This document shows, piece by piece, positions 1 through 7,934 of a DNA stretch of 64,000 nucleotides (the stretch's first letter is position 1; the number at the start of each line of letters is the position of its first letter). The notes under the pieces are model-generated. The model did no database searches. It saw only the letters and a program-made list of their open reading frames with translations, and had not been told where the DNA came from. Source of the stretch: an uncultured Demequina sp. (GTDB taxonomy: Bacteria; Actinomycetota; Actinomycetes; Actinomycetales; Demequinaceae); contig CALALQ010000307.1 in the NCBI GenBank assembly GCA_937925595.1, positions 6,980-70,979 on the forward strand, written 5' to 3'. The position numbers and the translations under genes are program-made.

Positions 1-1
1 C

Positions 2-613
2 TGCCCTCCCGACCAGGCGGTGCTCATGGACTTCGCCACCACTCCCCCAGAGATCAGCTTCCAGCCTCTGTACTTCCCCGAATACGGCCTAGGGCTGCTG
101 CTGATCGACACCGGCAAGCCCAATCCCCTGACCCTCGCCGAATACTCCTCGCGCTGGACGCAGGTGGCTGCTGTGTGCGCAGAGCTTGGGGCCGAGAACC
201 TCCGCGAGGTCGCCGACGCCCCTCACGCACGGCGCCGCATCGAGACGCTGCGCGACCCCCTCCTCAAGGCCAGGGCGCGCCATGTGATCAGCGAGATCGA
301 GCGGGTTCGCCTGGTGGCGGCGGAACTGTCTGGCACCGCACCGGCGCATGAGCGCTTCGTCACGATCGGCAAAGCGCTCTACCGCTCCCACGCCTCGCTC
401 GAGGTCGACTACGAACTGTCGAACCCCGAGATCAACGCGGTAGTTGACGCGGCCTTCCGTGCGGGAGCCTTGGGAGCACGCCTTGTCGAGGGCGGCTTCG
501 GCGGTGCGGCAGTAGCCCTCATTCGCAGGGCGCAGGCGGACGTGACCGCTCGTCTCATCACCCAGTCGATGACGGAAGCCGGTTACTCGGCGCCGTCATT
601 CGGGATGATCTAA
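2..613 (+). CDS. galK: Galactokinase, C-terminal part (5' end outside window)
   Basis: This is the C-terminal ~203 residues of a GHMP-family galactokinase, which phosphorylates galactose to galactose-1-phosphate in the Leloir pathway. The frame is open to the window edge, so the N-terminal part with the sugar- and ATP-binding motifs lies upstream. Visible signatures are the segment SHASLEVDYELSNPEI and the glycine-rich GHMP motif 3 (EGGFGGAAVALI) about 40 residues before the end. The stop TAA overlaps the TAG of xthA on the other strand by 4 nt, so the genes converge with no room for a terminator between them. Family assignment is confident; the substrate (galactose rather than another sugar) is inferred from the family. 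Confidence 0.9.
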   Translation, partial: CPPDQAVLMDFATTPPEISFQPLYFPEYGLGLLLIDTGKPNPLTLAEYSSRWTQVAAVCAELGAENLREVADAPHARRRIETLRDPLLKARARHVISEIERVRLVAAELSGTAPAHERFVTIGKALYRSHASLEVDYELSNPEINAVVDAAFRAGALGARLVEGGFGGAAVALIRRAQADVTARLITQSMTEAGYSAPSFGMI

Positions 614-1410
614 AGGTCGTAGTCGACGACGAGCGGGGCGTGGTCCGTCCAGCGCGCATCCCACGACGCCTGCCGATCGACTCGCGCTGACGTCGCGACC
701 GCGGCGAGCGAGGGACTCGCGATCTGATAGTCGATGCGCCACCCGGCGTCGTTGTCGAAGGCCTTCCCCCGCTGCGACCACCACGTGTACGGCCCGTCGA
801 CGTCACCGGACAGCGTGCGGTGCACGTCGACCCAGCCGCTGCCGAACCACCCATCGAGATAGGCGCGCTCCTCCGGAAGGAAGCCGGCGCTCTTGAGGTT
901 GCCCTTCCAGTTGCGGATGTCGCGCTCGGTGTGGGCCGTGTTGACGTCTCCCATGACCACCGCGTACTCATGCGCTGTGGCGAGCTCGGCAAGCCGCAGC
1001 GTCACGAGATCGAGGAACGCGAACTTGTCGATCATCTTGGGAGTGCCCACCTCGCCCGAGTGCACATACGTCGAGACGATGCGCACCGGTCCGCGCGAGG
1101 ACTGCACTGTGCCCTCGATCCACCGACCGGTGTGAGTCGCCTCAGCGCCCACGGGGCCGAAGACCTCGACCGCCACCTGCACGTCGGTCAGCGGCGTGCG
1201 GGACAGAATCGCGACGCCGGAGCGGCCCTTCTGCTCACTCTCCTGATGCGCGACGTGCCACTCGTTTTCGAACGCTTCACGCACTATCGCATCGGGGGCG
1301 CGCACCTCCTGCAGACACACGACGTCCGGCTGAGCCTGGTCGAGCCATTCGAGCATTCCTTTGCGCAGCGCAGCGCGCACGCCGTTGACATTGACGGTGG
1401 CAATTCGCAT
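610..1410 (-). CDS. xthA: Exodeoxyribonuclease III (AP endonuclease)
   Basis: This 266-residue EEP-fold nuclease acts in base-excision repair, cutting at abasic sites and removing 3' blocking groups. It begins MRIATVNVNGVRAAL with the conserved metal-ligand Glu in CLQEVRAP (about residue 35). It continues with STYVHSG, the VMGDVNTAH motif, the FDNDAGWRIDYQIASP segment and the C-terminal catalytic DHAPLVVDYDL. Length and motif order are normal for the family. It is read leftward and lies 165 nt downstream of folD. That gap holds a 14-bp inverted repeat, so separate transcription is likely. It converges on galK with a 4-nt overlap. Confidence 0.95.
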   Translation of the reverse strand: MRIATVNVNGVRAALRKGMLEWLDQAQPDVVCLQEVRAPDAIVREAFENEWHVAHQESEQKGRSGVAILSRTPLTDVQVAVEVFGPVGAEATHTGRWIEGTVQSSRGPVRIVSTYVHSGEVGTPKMIDKFAFLDLVTLRLAELATAHEYAVVMGDVNTAHTERDIRNWKGNLKSAGFLPEERAYLDGWFGSGWVDVHRTLSGDVDGPYTWWSQRGKAFDNDAGWRIDYQIASPSLAAVATSARVDRQASWDARWTDHAPLVVDYDL

Positions 1411-1458
1411 GACAAGAACCTATCTCCAACAGCTGACACCATCGCACGCCTCTCACGT

Positions 1459-1561
1459 CCCTCCTCCACACATTTCGGGTTGCGAGAAACAGCCCCAGGC
1501 CGCCTACCAGGCAGTTTGATTCGGCCCGACGCTGCCTCACCCCAGATTGTGTGGAGGAGGG
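1459..1561. repeat. 14-bp perfect inverted repeat spanning the folD-xthA gap
   Basis: The arms at 1459-1472 (CCCTCCTCCACACA) and 1548-1561 are perfect inverse complements separated by 75 nt. Two smaller potential stems lie inside: TTTC/GAAA within 1473-1489 and AGGCAG/CTGCCT at 1509-1514 and 1532-1537. Together they could fold as a three-way junction. The whole unit fills most of the non-coding space between folD and xthA. It could be a folD terminator, a structured xthA leader or a small non-coding element; the sequence does not decide. Confidence 0.5.
1526..1534 (+). repeat. Intergenic copy of the CCGACGCTG 9-mer
   Basis: Exact copy of the window-wide over-represented 9-mer, here inside the folD-xthA gap and within the loop region of the 14-bp inverted repeat. 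Function unknown. Confidence 0.6.
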
Positions 1562-1575
1562 TCGCGGGGGTCGGG

Positions 1576-2457
1576 TCAGGCGAGCGAGCGCTCTGCGGAC
1601 TCCACCACGTTGGCGAGCAGCATGGCGCGCGTCATCGGACCCACTCCGCCGGGGTTCGGCGAGTACCACGAGGACTTGGCCACAGCGTCGGCCGCGATGT
1701 CCCCAGCGACGCGAGACTTGCCGGTCTCCGGATCCGCGACCCGCGAGACGCCAACATCGACAAGCACGACCCCGTCCTTGACCATGTCACCCGTCACGAG
1801 GTCGGGAACGCCTGCGGCGGCGACGATGACGTCGGCGGTGCGAGTGTGCGCGGCGAGATCGGCGGTGCCCGTGTGGCACAGCGTCACGGTCGCGTTCACG
1901 GCGCGGCGGGTCAGCAGCAGTCCGATGCTGCGGCCCACCGTGGTGCCGCGGCCGATCACCACGACGTGCTTGCCGCGCAGGGACACACCGTGGCGCTCGA
2001 TGAGCTCGATGATGCCCTTGGGCGTGCACGGCAGCGACGAATCGATGTCTTCGCTCATGCGCAGCACGAGGCGACCCAGGTTGGTGGGGTGCAGTCCGTC
2101 GGCGTCCTTGTCAGGGTCGATGAGCTCGAGCACGCGGTTGCTGTCGATGCCGGCGGGCAGGGGCAGCTGCACGATGAAGCCGGTGCAGTCGGGGCTCGCG
2201 TTGAGGCGCTCCACGGCGGCCTCGATCTCCTCCTGCGTGGCGCTCTGCGGCAGGTCCTCGCGGATCGAGGCGATGCCGACCTCGGCGCAGTCAGCGTGCT
2301 TGCCGTTGACGTACCAGGTGGAGCCGGGGTCGCCGCCAACCAGCAGGGTGCCGAGGCCGGGGACGACGCCGCGCTCGCGCAGCGCCGCCACCCGTTCCGT
2401 CAGCTCTGCCTTGATGGCGGCCGCGGTCGCCTTGCCGTCAAGAACTTGAGGGCTCAT
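1576..2457 (-). CDS. folD: Bifunctional methylene-THF dehydrogenase / methenyl-THF cyclohydrolase
   Basis: FolD (293 aa) interconverts 5,10-methylene-, 5,10-methenyl- and 10-formyl-tetrahydrofolate using NADP. It carries the catalytic Tyr/Lys motif YVNGK (about residues 49-53), the substrate-loop QLPLP, the Rossmann segment with [16 protein letters not shown] and the C-terminal [14 protein letters not shown]. Length is typical. It starts 12 nt after glyA on the same strand. GlyA generates methylene-THF and FolD oxidises it, and both probably sit behind the ZTP riboswitch upstream of glyA. The codon series includes one copy of the CCGACGCTG motif (1683-1691), read as Ala-Asp-Ala. Confidence 0.97.
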   Translation of the reverse strand: MSPQVLDGKATAAAIKAELTERVAALRERGVVPGLGTLLVGGDPGSTWYVNGKHADCAEVGIASIREDLPQSATQEEIEAAVERLNASPDCTGFIVQLPLPAGIDSNRVLELIDPDKDADGLHPTNLGRLVLRMSEDIDSSLPCTPKGIIELIERHGVSLRGKHVVVIGRGTTVGRSIGLLLTRRAVNATVTLCHTGTADLAAHTRTADVIVAAAGVPDLVTGDMVKDGVVLVDVGVSRVADPETGKSRVAGDIAADAVAKSSWYSPNPGGVGPMTRAMLLANVVESAERSLA

Positions 2458-2469
2458 GGGCGCGGCGCC

Positions 2470-3762
2470 TTACTGCTGCAGGCCGTAGTACAGCGGGAAG
2501 TCGTCCGCGAGCTTCTTGATCCGCGCACGGAGGGCCGCGATGTCCGCGCCGCCCTTGAGCGCGGTCGCGATGACGTCGGCGACCTCGGTGAACTCCTCTG
2601 CGCCAAAGCCGCGAGAGGCAAGCGCGGGCGTGCCGATGCGCAGGCCAGAGGTGACCATCGGGGGGCGGGGGTCGAACGGCACGGCGTTGCGGTTGACGGT
2701 GATGCCCACCTCGTGGAGCAGGTCCTCACCCTCCTGGCCGTTGAGCGGCGAGTTGCGCAGGTCGACCAGCACCAGGTGAACGTCCGTGCCGCCGGTGACG
2801 ACGTTGAGGCCCGCTTCCACAGCGTCGGGAGCGGTGAGGCGCTCGGCGAGAATGCGAGCGCCCTCGAGCACGCGCTCCTGGCGCTCCTTGAACTCGGGCT
2901 GAGCGGCCGCCTTGAGCGCGACCGCCTTGGCCGCGATCACGTGCATGAGCGGACCACCCTGCTGGCCCGGGAACACCGCAGAGTTGAGCTTCTTCGCGTA
3001 CTCCTCGTCGCGGGACACGATGAGACCGGAGCGGGGGCCGCCGAGCGTCTTGTGCACGGTCGTGGACACGACGTCGGAGTGCGGCACCGGCGAGGGGTGC
3101 AGACCAGCGGCGACAAGACCGGCGAAGTGCGCCATGTCCGTCCACAGCTTGGCGCCCACCTCGTCAGCGATCTCGCGGAACGCGGCGAAGTCGAGGTGAC
3201 GGGGGTAGGCGGACCAGCCGGCGATGATGACGTCGGGGCGCTCGGCGAGAGCCTGCTCACGCACCTTGTCCATCTCGACGCGATGGGTCTGCTCGTCGAG
3301 GCCGTACGCGGCGACCTCGTAGAGCTTGCCGGAGAAGTTGAGCTTCATGCCGTGGGTGAGGTGGCCACCGTGGGCGAGCGACAGACCCATGATCTTGTCG
3401 CCGGGGTTGATGAGCGCGTGCAGCACCGCGGCGTTGGCGGTGGCACCTGAGTGGGGCTGCACGTTCGCGTAGGCAGCGCCAAAGAGGGACTTGGCACGCT
3501 CGATGGCGATGTTCTCCGCGACATCGACCTCTTCGCAGCCGCCGTAGTAGCGACGGCCCGGGTAGCCCTCCGCGTACTTGTTGGTGAGCACGGAGCCCTG
3601 TGCCTGAAGCACGGCGCGGGGCACGAAGTTCTCGGATGCGATCATCTCGAGGTAGGTCTGCTGGCGGCCCAGCTCGCGGTCAAGGACCTGTGCGATCTCG
3701 GGGTCGAAGTCCTGCAGCGACGCGTTCATCACGGCTGCGGTGGCGCTTGAGTCGGTGCTCAT
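2470..3762 (-). CDS. glyA: Serine hydroxymethyltransferase
   Basis: A PLP enzyme of 430 aa that converts serine plus THF to glycine plus methylene-THF. The PLP-binding lysine is in [14 protein letters not shown] (Lys about residue 238). Other family motifs are [24 protein letters not shown], and [13 protein letters not shown] ahead of the lysine. The ATG has a purine-rich ribosome-binding site (GAAGGA) just upstream. It is first of the folD-glyA pair and is preceded by a recognisable ZTP aptamer, so expression should rise when purine/one-carbon metabolism is short of formyl-folate. Confidence 0.97.
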   Translation of the reverse strand: MSTDSSATAAVMNASLQDFDPEIAQVLDRELGRQQTYLEMIASENFVPRAVLQAQGSVLTNKYAEGYPGRRYYGGCEEVDVAENIAIERAKSLFGAAYANVQPHSGATANAAVLHALINPGDKIMGLSLAHGGHLTHGMKLNFSGKLYEVAAYGLDEQTHRVEMDKVREQALAERPDVIIAGWSAYPRHLDFAAFREIADEVGAKLWTDMAHFAGLVAAGLHPSPVPHSDVVSTTVHKTLGGPRSGLIVSRDEEYAKKLNSAVFPGQQGGPLMHVIAAKAVALKAAAQPEFKERQERVLEGARILAERLTAPDAVEAGLNVVTGGTDVHLVLVDLRNSPLNGQEGEDLLHEVGITVNRNAVPFDPRPPMVTSGLRIGTPALASRGFGAEEFTEVADVIATALKGGADIAALRARIKKLADDFPLYYGLQQ

Positions 3763-3780
3763 TTCCGTCCTTCACTGTCT

Positions 3781-3890
3781 AGCCGGCGTGGGCCGCCGGA
3801 TCTCCGGTGACCTTGGCCCAGGCGAACGACCAACAGTCTGAAGTGTGTCGCTCCCTCGTGGTGACTCACGTGCGCCAGTCGCGACAGGGG
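3781..3890 (-). promoter_or_regulatory. ZTP (pfl motif) riboswitch upstream of glyA-folD
   Basis: On the minus strand the leader contains TCGCGACTGGCG (plus-strand 3873-3884). After a variable hairpin region comes TCGCCTGGGCC (plus-strand 3815-3825). These match the two conserved halves of the ZTP/ZMP aptamer (CGYGACUGGCG ... CCGCCUGGGCA). Downstream is a 6-bp stem CCGGCG/CGCCGG (about 3782-3798), followed by the glyA ribosome-binding site. This stem is a candidate expression platform; no clear U-tract follows, so control could be translational. The class is known to precede glyA and folate genes, which fits the context. Confidence 0.85.
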
Positions 3891-3907
3891 AAGTCTAGCA
3901 ACAAGGC

Positions 3908-3916
3908 CCGACGCTG
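3908..3916 (+). repeat. Intergenic copy of the CCGACGCTG 9-mer
   Basis: Exact copy located between the 3' end of the GNAT gene and the glyA leader. On the minus strand it lies 22 nt past the GNAT stop, in the position expected of a transcription terminator, with only a weak 4-bp stem (CCCG/CGGG) around it. Confidence 0.6.
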
Positions 3917-3937
3917 TGGCCGGGTCAGCGGTGGCGC

Positions 3938-4465
3938 CTAGTTGTCGCCGCGCACCGCGACGTCATCGACGTCATCGACGATCGCGCCAGCCTCGAGCAC
4001 CTTGCGCAGGTATGCATACGTGAGGTCTCCGGCAACCTGATCGAACTGGTGCTCGTAGCCCGCCTTGTTGTACAGCGCGATGTTGTGCTTGGAGTTCTGG
4101 CCGGTGAAGACCCACACCTCGCGCGTGTTCTCAGGAAGGTAGCTCAGCACGGCGAACAGCAGCTGGGTGCCGATCCCCTTGCCCTGCATGTCGGGGACCA
4201 CAGCGAGACGACCGATGGTGGCCTTGTCATCCTCGATGCCCACGCGGATCGAACCCACGAGGCGGTGACCCTTCCATGCGCCGAGGGTGACGACATCTGG
4301 CGACTGCAGGTCGACGATGAGCTCCTCGAGCGTCTGCGTCAATGCGGGAATGTTGGGGTCGTTGAAGATCTGCGCCTCAGAGACGAACGCGGCGCGTCGG
4401 ACGGTGAGCAGTTCGCCCGCGTGCTCTGGGGTGACGACGTCGATCCGGGGCTGGTCTTCGGCCAT
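3938..4465 (-). CDS. GNAT-family N-acetyltransferase
   Basis: A 175-residue acetyltransferase of the GNAT fold, with the acetyl-CoA-binding motif A as VVPDMQGKGIGTQLL (Q-x-x-G-x-G). This is followed by the conserved NKAGYEHQ segment typical of motif B. The start was set at MAEDQPRI (ATG at 4465) because the upstream extension (to 4561) is Arg-rich shadow sequence and would run into the promoter of the divergent gene at 4622. The substrate cannot be read from the sequence. It is divergent from the wall-polymer gene that begins at 4622, across a 156-nt shared promoter region. Confidence 0.85.
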   Translation of the reverse strand: MAEDQPRIDVVTPEHAGELLTVRRAAFVSEAQIFNDPNIPALTQTLEELIVDLQSPDVVTLGAWKGHRLVGSIRVGIEDDKATIGRLAVVPDMQGKGIGTQLLFAVLSYLPENTREVWVFTGQNSKHNIALYNKAGYEHQFDQVAGDLTYAYLRKVLEAGAIVDDVDDVAVRGDN

Positions 4466-4621
4466 GCTCCTATCGTGGCAGTCCGGCACCGATTCTCGAT
4501 CGCGACGCGGCCCTGAAATGCGCAAAACGCAATGAAAACGCAACCTTCCGCGAGGCATCACGCCCGCGGGTATTCTTGGTTGGCGCTCACTGCGACGCGC
4601 GAGGACACGGGAAGGAACCCC

Positions 4622-5824
4622 ATGCCGCTGAGTATCCGCGCCCTTGCCGGCGGGCTCATCAGGCGCTGGGGGCTCCTACCGGGAGGGCTCGCCGACGGCA
4701 TCGGCGACGACGACAAGCTCGGCGATGCTGTGCTCACGACCCGCGCGGTCGTGTTCTTCCCGGATCCGCCAGAGAACATCTATCAGCTGCGCCAGTGGTA
4801 CCGAGCGCTCGAGGCCCTCGACGAGGCGATGGGCGTGACTGTCATCGTTCAGGATTCGCGCACTGCGGCGCTTGTCCGCGACGAGGCAAGCCTGCCCGTG
4901 ATCGCGGCGGGCCGGACGCGCACTGTGGGTCGGCTGTTGGAGCGGGGACGCGTGCGACTCGTGCTGTATGTGGGTCAGTCGAACGCCAATGCGGTCGCGC
5001 TGCGCTGCGCCCACGTGACTCACGTGTTTCTCAATCACGGCGACTCCGACAAGTTCGTCTCTGTCTCCAATCAGGTGAAGGCCTTCGACAAGGTGTTTGT
5101 GGCTGGGCCCGCCGCGGTCGATCGCCATGCTCAGGCGCTCATGTTCTACGACCCTGCGGCGCATGTGCGGATCGTCGGCCGGCCCCAACTGCCTCCCAGC
5201 GCGCAGCCGGCTGGCGGGCTCACGGTGCTCTACGCGCCCACGTGGGAGGGCACCATGACAATCAATGCCTACTCCTCCGTGCAGGCTTACGGAGAGCGAC
5301 TCCTCCGCGCCCTGCTCGCTGATCCTGAAGTCTCGGTGATCTATCGACCTCACCCGCGCACAGGAGCTTCGGACAAGTCATTCAAGGCCGCGGACCAGCG
5401 ACTGCGCTCAGTACTTGCCGCGCATCCGGACCGCGCGTCGGTCGACGTCAGCCCTGATCCCACTCAGTCGTTCCATCGGGCGCACATCATGGTGTCCGAC
5501 GTTTCGGCAATCGCCACCGACTGGCTTGGCCAGGGCCGCCCCCTCGTGTCGTTCGAGCCAGCCGATCCTGGTGCGCGCGTCGCGGCCCCGGCGCGACTGT
5601 TCTCCAACACCCCGCACCTCAACGCCGCGAACATCGATGACGGCGTCGCTGTGGTGCGCTCCGCGATCGCAGACGACGAGAGCACCAAGACACTCGCTGA
5701 GCTCGCCGACTATTACCTGGGGGGCCTCAGCGCGGAACAGGCAACTGAGCGCTTCGTCGCTGAGTGTGAGAGCGCCGCAGCGGAGTGCGACGCAGAGCGC
5801 GCCCGATTGGGAGTTGAGCAGTGA
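4622..5824 (+). CDS. CDP-glycerol:poly/prenyl glycerophosphotransferase family protein (TagB/TagF-like)
   Basis: A 400-residue Glyphos_transf-family enzyme that should transfer polyol-phosphate from a CDP-activated donor during wall teichoic or related polymer synthesis. Visible are HVFLNHGDSDKFVS, the LYAPTWEGT motif, VIYRPHPRTG and the C-terminal VSDVSAIATDWL. In that last motif the usual TDYSS loop appears as SDVSA. The start was set at MPLSIRAL (ATG 4622), behind GAAGGAA; the 30-residue upstream extension looks non-coding. The stop overlaps the GTG of the next gene (GTGA), indicating translational coupling. As a single-domain member it is more likely a primase or short-linkage enzyme than the main polymerase; this is inference. 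Confidence 0.85.
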   Translation: MPLSIRALAGGLIRRWGLLPGGLADGIGDDDKLGDAVLTTRAVVFFPDPPENIYQLRQWYRALEALDEAMGVTVIVQDSRTAALVRDEASLPVIAAGRTRTVGRLLERGRVRLVLYVGQSNANAVALRCAHVTHVFLNHGDSDKFVSVSNQVKAFDKVFVAGPAAVDRHAQALMFYDPAAHVRIVGRPQLPPSAQPAGGLTVLYAPTWEGTMTINAYSSVQAYGERLLRALLADPEVSVIYRPHPRTGASDKSFKAADQRLRSVLAAHPDRASVDVSPDPTQSFHRAHIMVSDVSAIATDWLGQGRPLVSFEPADPGARVAAPARLFSNTPHLNAANIDDGVAVVRSAIADDESTKTLAELADYYLGGLSAEQATERFVAECESAAAECDAERARLGVEQ

Positions 5825-6615
5825 GCAGAGAGTGGCCGGCCATCGAAGCGATGCGCGACGTCTGCCAGCCGCCACATATTCGCGGCAGGAAGTCCGCGGA
5901 GCACTGGACGGCGACCCTGTTCGGTCGCAGCTTCTCGATCTACCTCACTCGCGTCGCAGTATGGCTTGGCCTTTCCGCGAACGCCGTGACCGTCCTCATG
6001 ATCCTGTGCGGCTGGGCGGCGGCGGCCGCGCTCCTCATTCCAGGGATCTGGGGTCCCCTGCTCGCGTGCTTCCTCGCCTTCTTGCAGATGACCCTCGATT
6101 CGATCGATGGCGAGGTGGCGCGCTGGCGCGGCACCACCGGACCGCGCGGCATCTTCCTCGACCGCATCGCCCACACCACCACGGAGTCCGCAATCCCGCT
6201 CGCCGCGGGACTCGCGGTCACCCTGTCGTCGTCGCCTCACGACTGGCGATGGGCGGCGCTCGGCGGCGCGGCAGCGACGCTCGTGCTCGTCAACAAGTCG
6301 CTGCGCGACGGCATGCGCCTTGCCCGCGTGCAGGCCGGTCTCGAGCTGCCCAAGGATGAGGCGGGGGCTCGCGTCATCTCGAATTCGCTCATTGGGAAGG
6401 CCCGACGCGCGGCGGACTTCGTGCCGATTCACCGCCTCTATCACTCGGTTGAGCAGACCATCGTGATCCTCGTGGTCGCGATCCTTGGAGCCATCTTCGG
6501 CTTCTACGGCTTGGCGGTCGCCCTCGCCTTCCTCGCGTGCGCGCTTCCGTTCGTCATCGTGGGCCAGCTCGTCGCGATCCTCGCGTCGAGCACCCTGCGC
6601 AGGCCACAGTCGTGA
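5821..6615 (+). CDS. CDP-alcohol phosphatidyltransferase family membrane protein
   Basis: An integral membrane enzyme (264 aa, about six hydrophobic segments) of the CDP-alcohol phosphotransferase superfamily, which swaps CMP for an acceptor alcohol. The signature is present as D93-x-x-D96-G97-x-x-A100-R101 ... G110-x-x-x-D114-x-x-x-H118. The fourth acidic position of the canonical D-x-x-D-G-x-x-A-R-x8-G-x3-D-x3-D is therefore His rather than Asp. The gene is sandwiched with GTGA overlaps between a glycerophosphotransferase gene and a glycosyltransferase gene, so a role in making a phosphodiester-linked surface polymer or lipid anchor is likely. The acceptor is unknown. Confidence 0.85.
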   Translation: MSREWPAIEAMRDVCQPPHIRGRKSAEHWTATLFGRSFSIYLTRVAVWLGLSANAVTVLMILCGWAAAAALLIPGIWGPLLACFLAFLQMTLDSIDGEVARWRGTTGPRGIFLDRIAHTTTESAIPLAAGLAVTLSSSPHDWRWAALGGAAATLVLVNKSLRDGMRLARVQAGLELPKDEAGARVISNSLIGKARRAADFVPIHRLYHSVEQTIVILVVAILGAIFGFYGLAVALAFLACALPFVIVGQLVAILASSTLRRPQS

Positions 6616-7475
6616 CTCCTCGCTGGTCTGCCGTGGTGCTGAGCCAGGGCACCCGCCCCGTCGAACTGGCGGCCGCGGTCGAGTCGCTCCTTGCGCAGAC
6701 GGATGTCTCGCTTGAGGTGATCGTCGTGGGCAACGGATGGGAGCCGTCGGGCCTGCCCCAAGTGGTGCGCACCGTTCACCTGCCTGAGAACCTTGGCGCC
6801 CCGGGCGGCCGCAACAAAGGCATCGAGGTGGCCACCGGCGAACTGTTGTACTTTCTCGACGACGACGCCGTGCTCCCAGACGCCGACACTCTGTCGCGCG
6901 TCGAGGCGCTTTTCGACGCCAACCCCCAACTCGGCGTGGTGCAGACGCGCATCGAGACGCCTGAGGGTGACTCACTGAGCCGCTGGGTCCCGCGACTGCG
7001 CAACAAGGACCCGCGCCACGGCTCCGAGGTGTTCTCCGTGCTCGAGGGTTCGGTTGCCGCTCGCGCGGAGGTGCTGCGCCGCACCGACAACTGGCCGGGT
7101 GAGTTCTTCTACGCCCACGAGGGCATCGAACTCGCATGGCGTACATGGGATGCGGGCTATTCCGTCGAGTACCGGCCGGACCTGCGCGCCGTGCACCCAG
7201 CCGTGGCGCGCTCTCGCCACGCCGACCACATGTGGCAGGACGCTCGCAACCGCATCTGGCTCGCCAAGCGCAACCTGCCCTGCCTCATCGCCGTGTTTTA
7301 CGTGTTCAACTGGGCCGCGCTCACTGTCCTCAAGAACCTCAAGTGGCCTGGCCACATCGCCGCCTGGTGCCGGGGCGCCTTGGCGGGACTGCGCACCAAT
7401 GGAGGACAGCGTCGGCCCATGCGCTGGGCCACGGTCTGGACCATGACGCGCAAGGGCCGCCCGCCTGTCATCTAG
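6612..7475 (+). CDS. Glycosyltransferase family 2
   Basis: A 287-residue GT-A glycosyltransferase. The N-terminal nucleotide-sugar fold reads WSAVVLSQG ... VIVVGNG, followed by NLGAPGGRNKGIEVA and the metal-binding LDDDA motif (about residues 81-85). The C-terminal half has a hydrophobic stretch (LIAVFYVFNWAALTVLKNL) suggesting membrane association. GTG at 6612 was chosen because it overlaps the preceding TGA (GTGA); the alternative upstream start at 6537 would overlap the previous gene by 79 nt. It probably adds a sugar to the same surface polymer as its neighbours. Donor and acceptor cannot be told from sequence. Confidence 0.9.
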   Translation: MTPRWSAVVLSQGTRPVELAAAVESLLAQTDVSLEVIVVGNGWEPSGLPQVVRTVHLPENLGAPGGRNKGIEVATGELLYFLDDDAVLPDADTLSRVEALFDANPQLGVVQTRIETPEGDSLSRWVPRLRNKDPRHGSEVFSVLEGSVAARAEVLRRTDNWPGEFFYAHEGIELAWRTWDAGYSVEYRPDLRAVHPAVARSRHADHMWQDARNRIWLAKRNLPCLIAVFYVFNWAALTVLKNLKWPGHIAAWCRGALAGLRTNGGQRRPMRWATVWTMTRKGRPPVI

Positions 7476-7530
7476 CTGCGGCACGGTACCCTCATTACGC
7501 GGTGATTCGCCGCACCCATTGAGGAGCCCC

Positions 7531-7932
7531 ATGTCCACCAGAGTCATCACGTTCGGCACGTTCGACGTCTTCCATGTGGGACACGTCAACATCCTGACGC
7601 GCGCCCACGACCTGGGTGACCACCTGATCGTGGGAGTCTCCACCGACGAACTCAATTTCCAGAAGAAGGGCCGCTACCCGATCTACCGGCAGGAGCACCG
7701 CCTGCAGATCGTGCAGAGCCTCGACTGCGTGTCTGAGACCTTCTACGAGCACTCGTTGGGGAAAAAGCGCGAGTACCTGCTTGAGCACAAGGCGGACATC
7801 CTCGTCATGGGCGAAGACTGGGCAGGCAAGTTCGACGAGTTCCGCGACATCGTGGACGTCGTCTACCTGCCGCGCACCCCAGACATCTCAACTACCGACG
7901 TCATTCAGGCCATCAGAGAGGCGGAGCTGTAG
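7531..7932 (+). CDS. tagD: Glycerol-3-phosphate cytidylyltransferase
   Basis: TagD-type nucleotidyltransferase (133 aa) that makes CDP-glycerol from CTP and glycerol-3-phosphate. It has the CTP-binding HxGH motif (F-H15-V-G-H18), the substrate-loop VSTDELNFQKKGR and the C-terminal RTPDISTTDVI, the family's ISSTxI-type motif. Length is typical. The start is MSTRVI (ATG 7531) behind GAGGAG. It supplies the donor for the Glyphos_transf enzymes in this window. purU follows after only 2 nt, so these two unrelated functions are co-transcribed. Confidence 0.95.
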   Translation: MSTRVITFGTFDVFHVGHVNILTRAHDLGDHLIVGVSTDELNFQKKGRYPIYRQEHRLQIVQSLDCVSETFYEHSLGKKREYLLEHKADILVMGEDWAGKFDEFRDIVDVVYLPRTPDISTTDVIQAIREAEL

Positions 7933-7934
7933 CA

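Noticed and set aside
820..3450. Very long plus-strand open frame (876 codons) opposite xthA, folD and glyA
   Set aside because: It is the antisense shadow of three well-conserved genes in high-GC DNA; the translation is His/Arg/Ala-rich with no family signature.
5713..7146. Long minus-strand frame opposite the CDP-alcohol transferase and GT2 genes
   Set aside because: Arg/Pro-rich shadow of genes with clear motifs on the plus strand.
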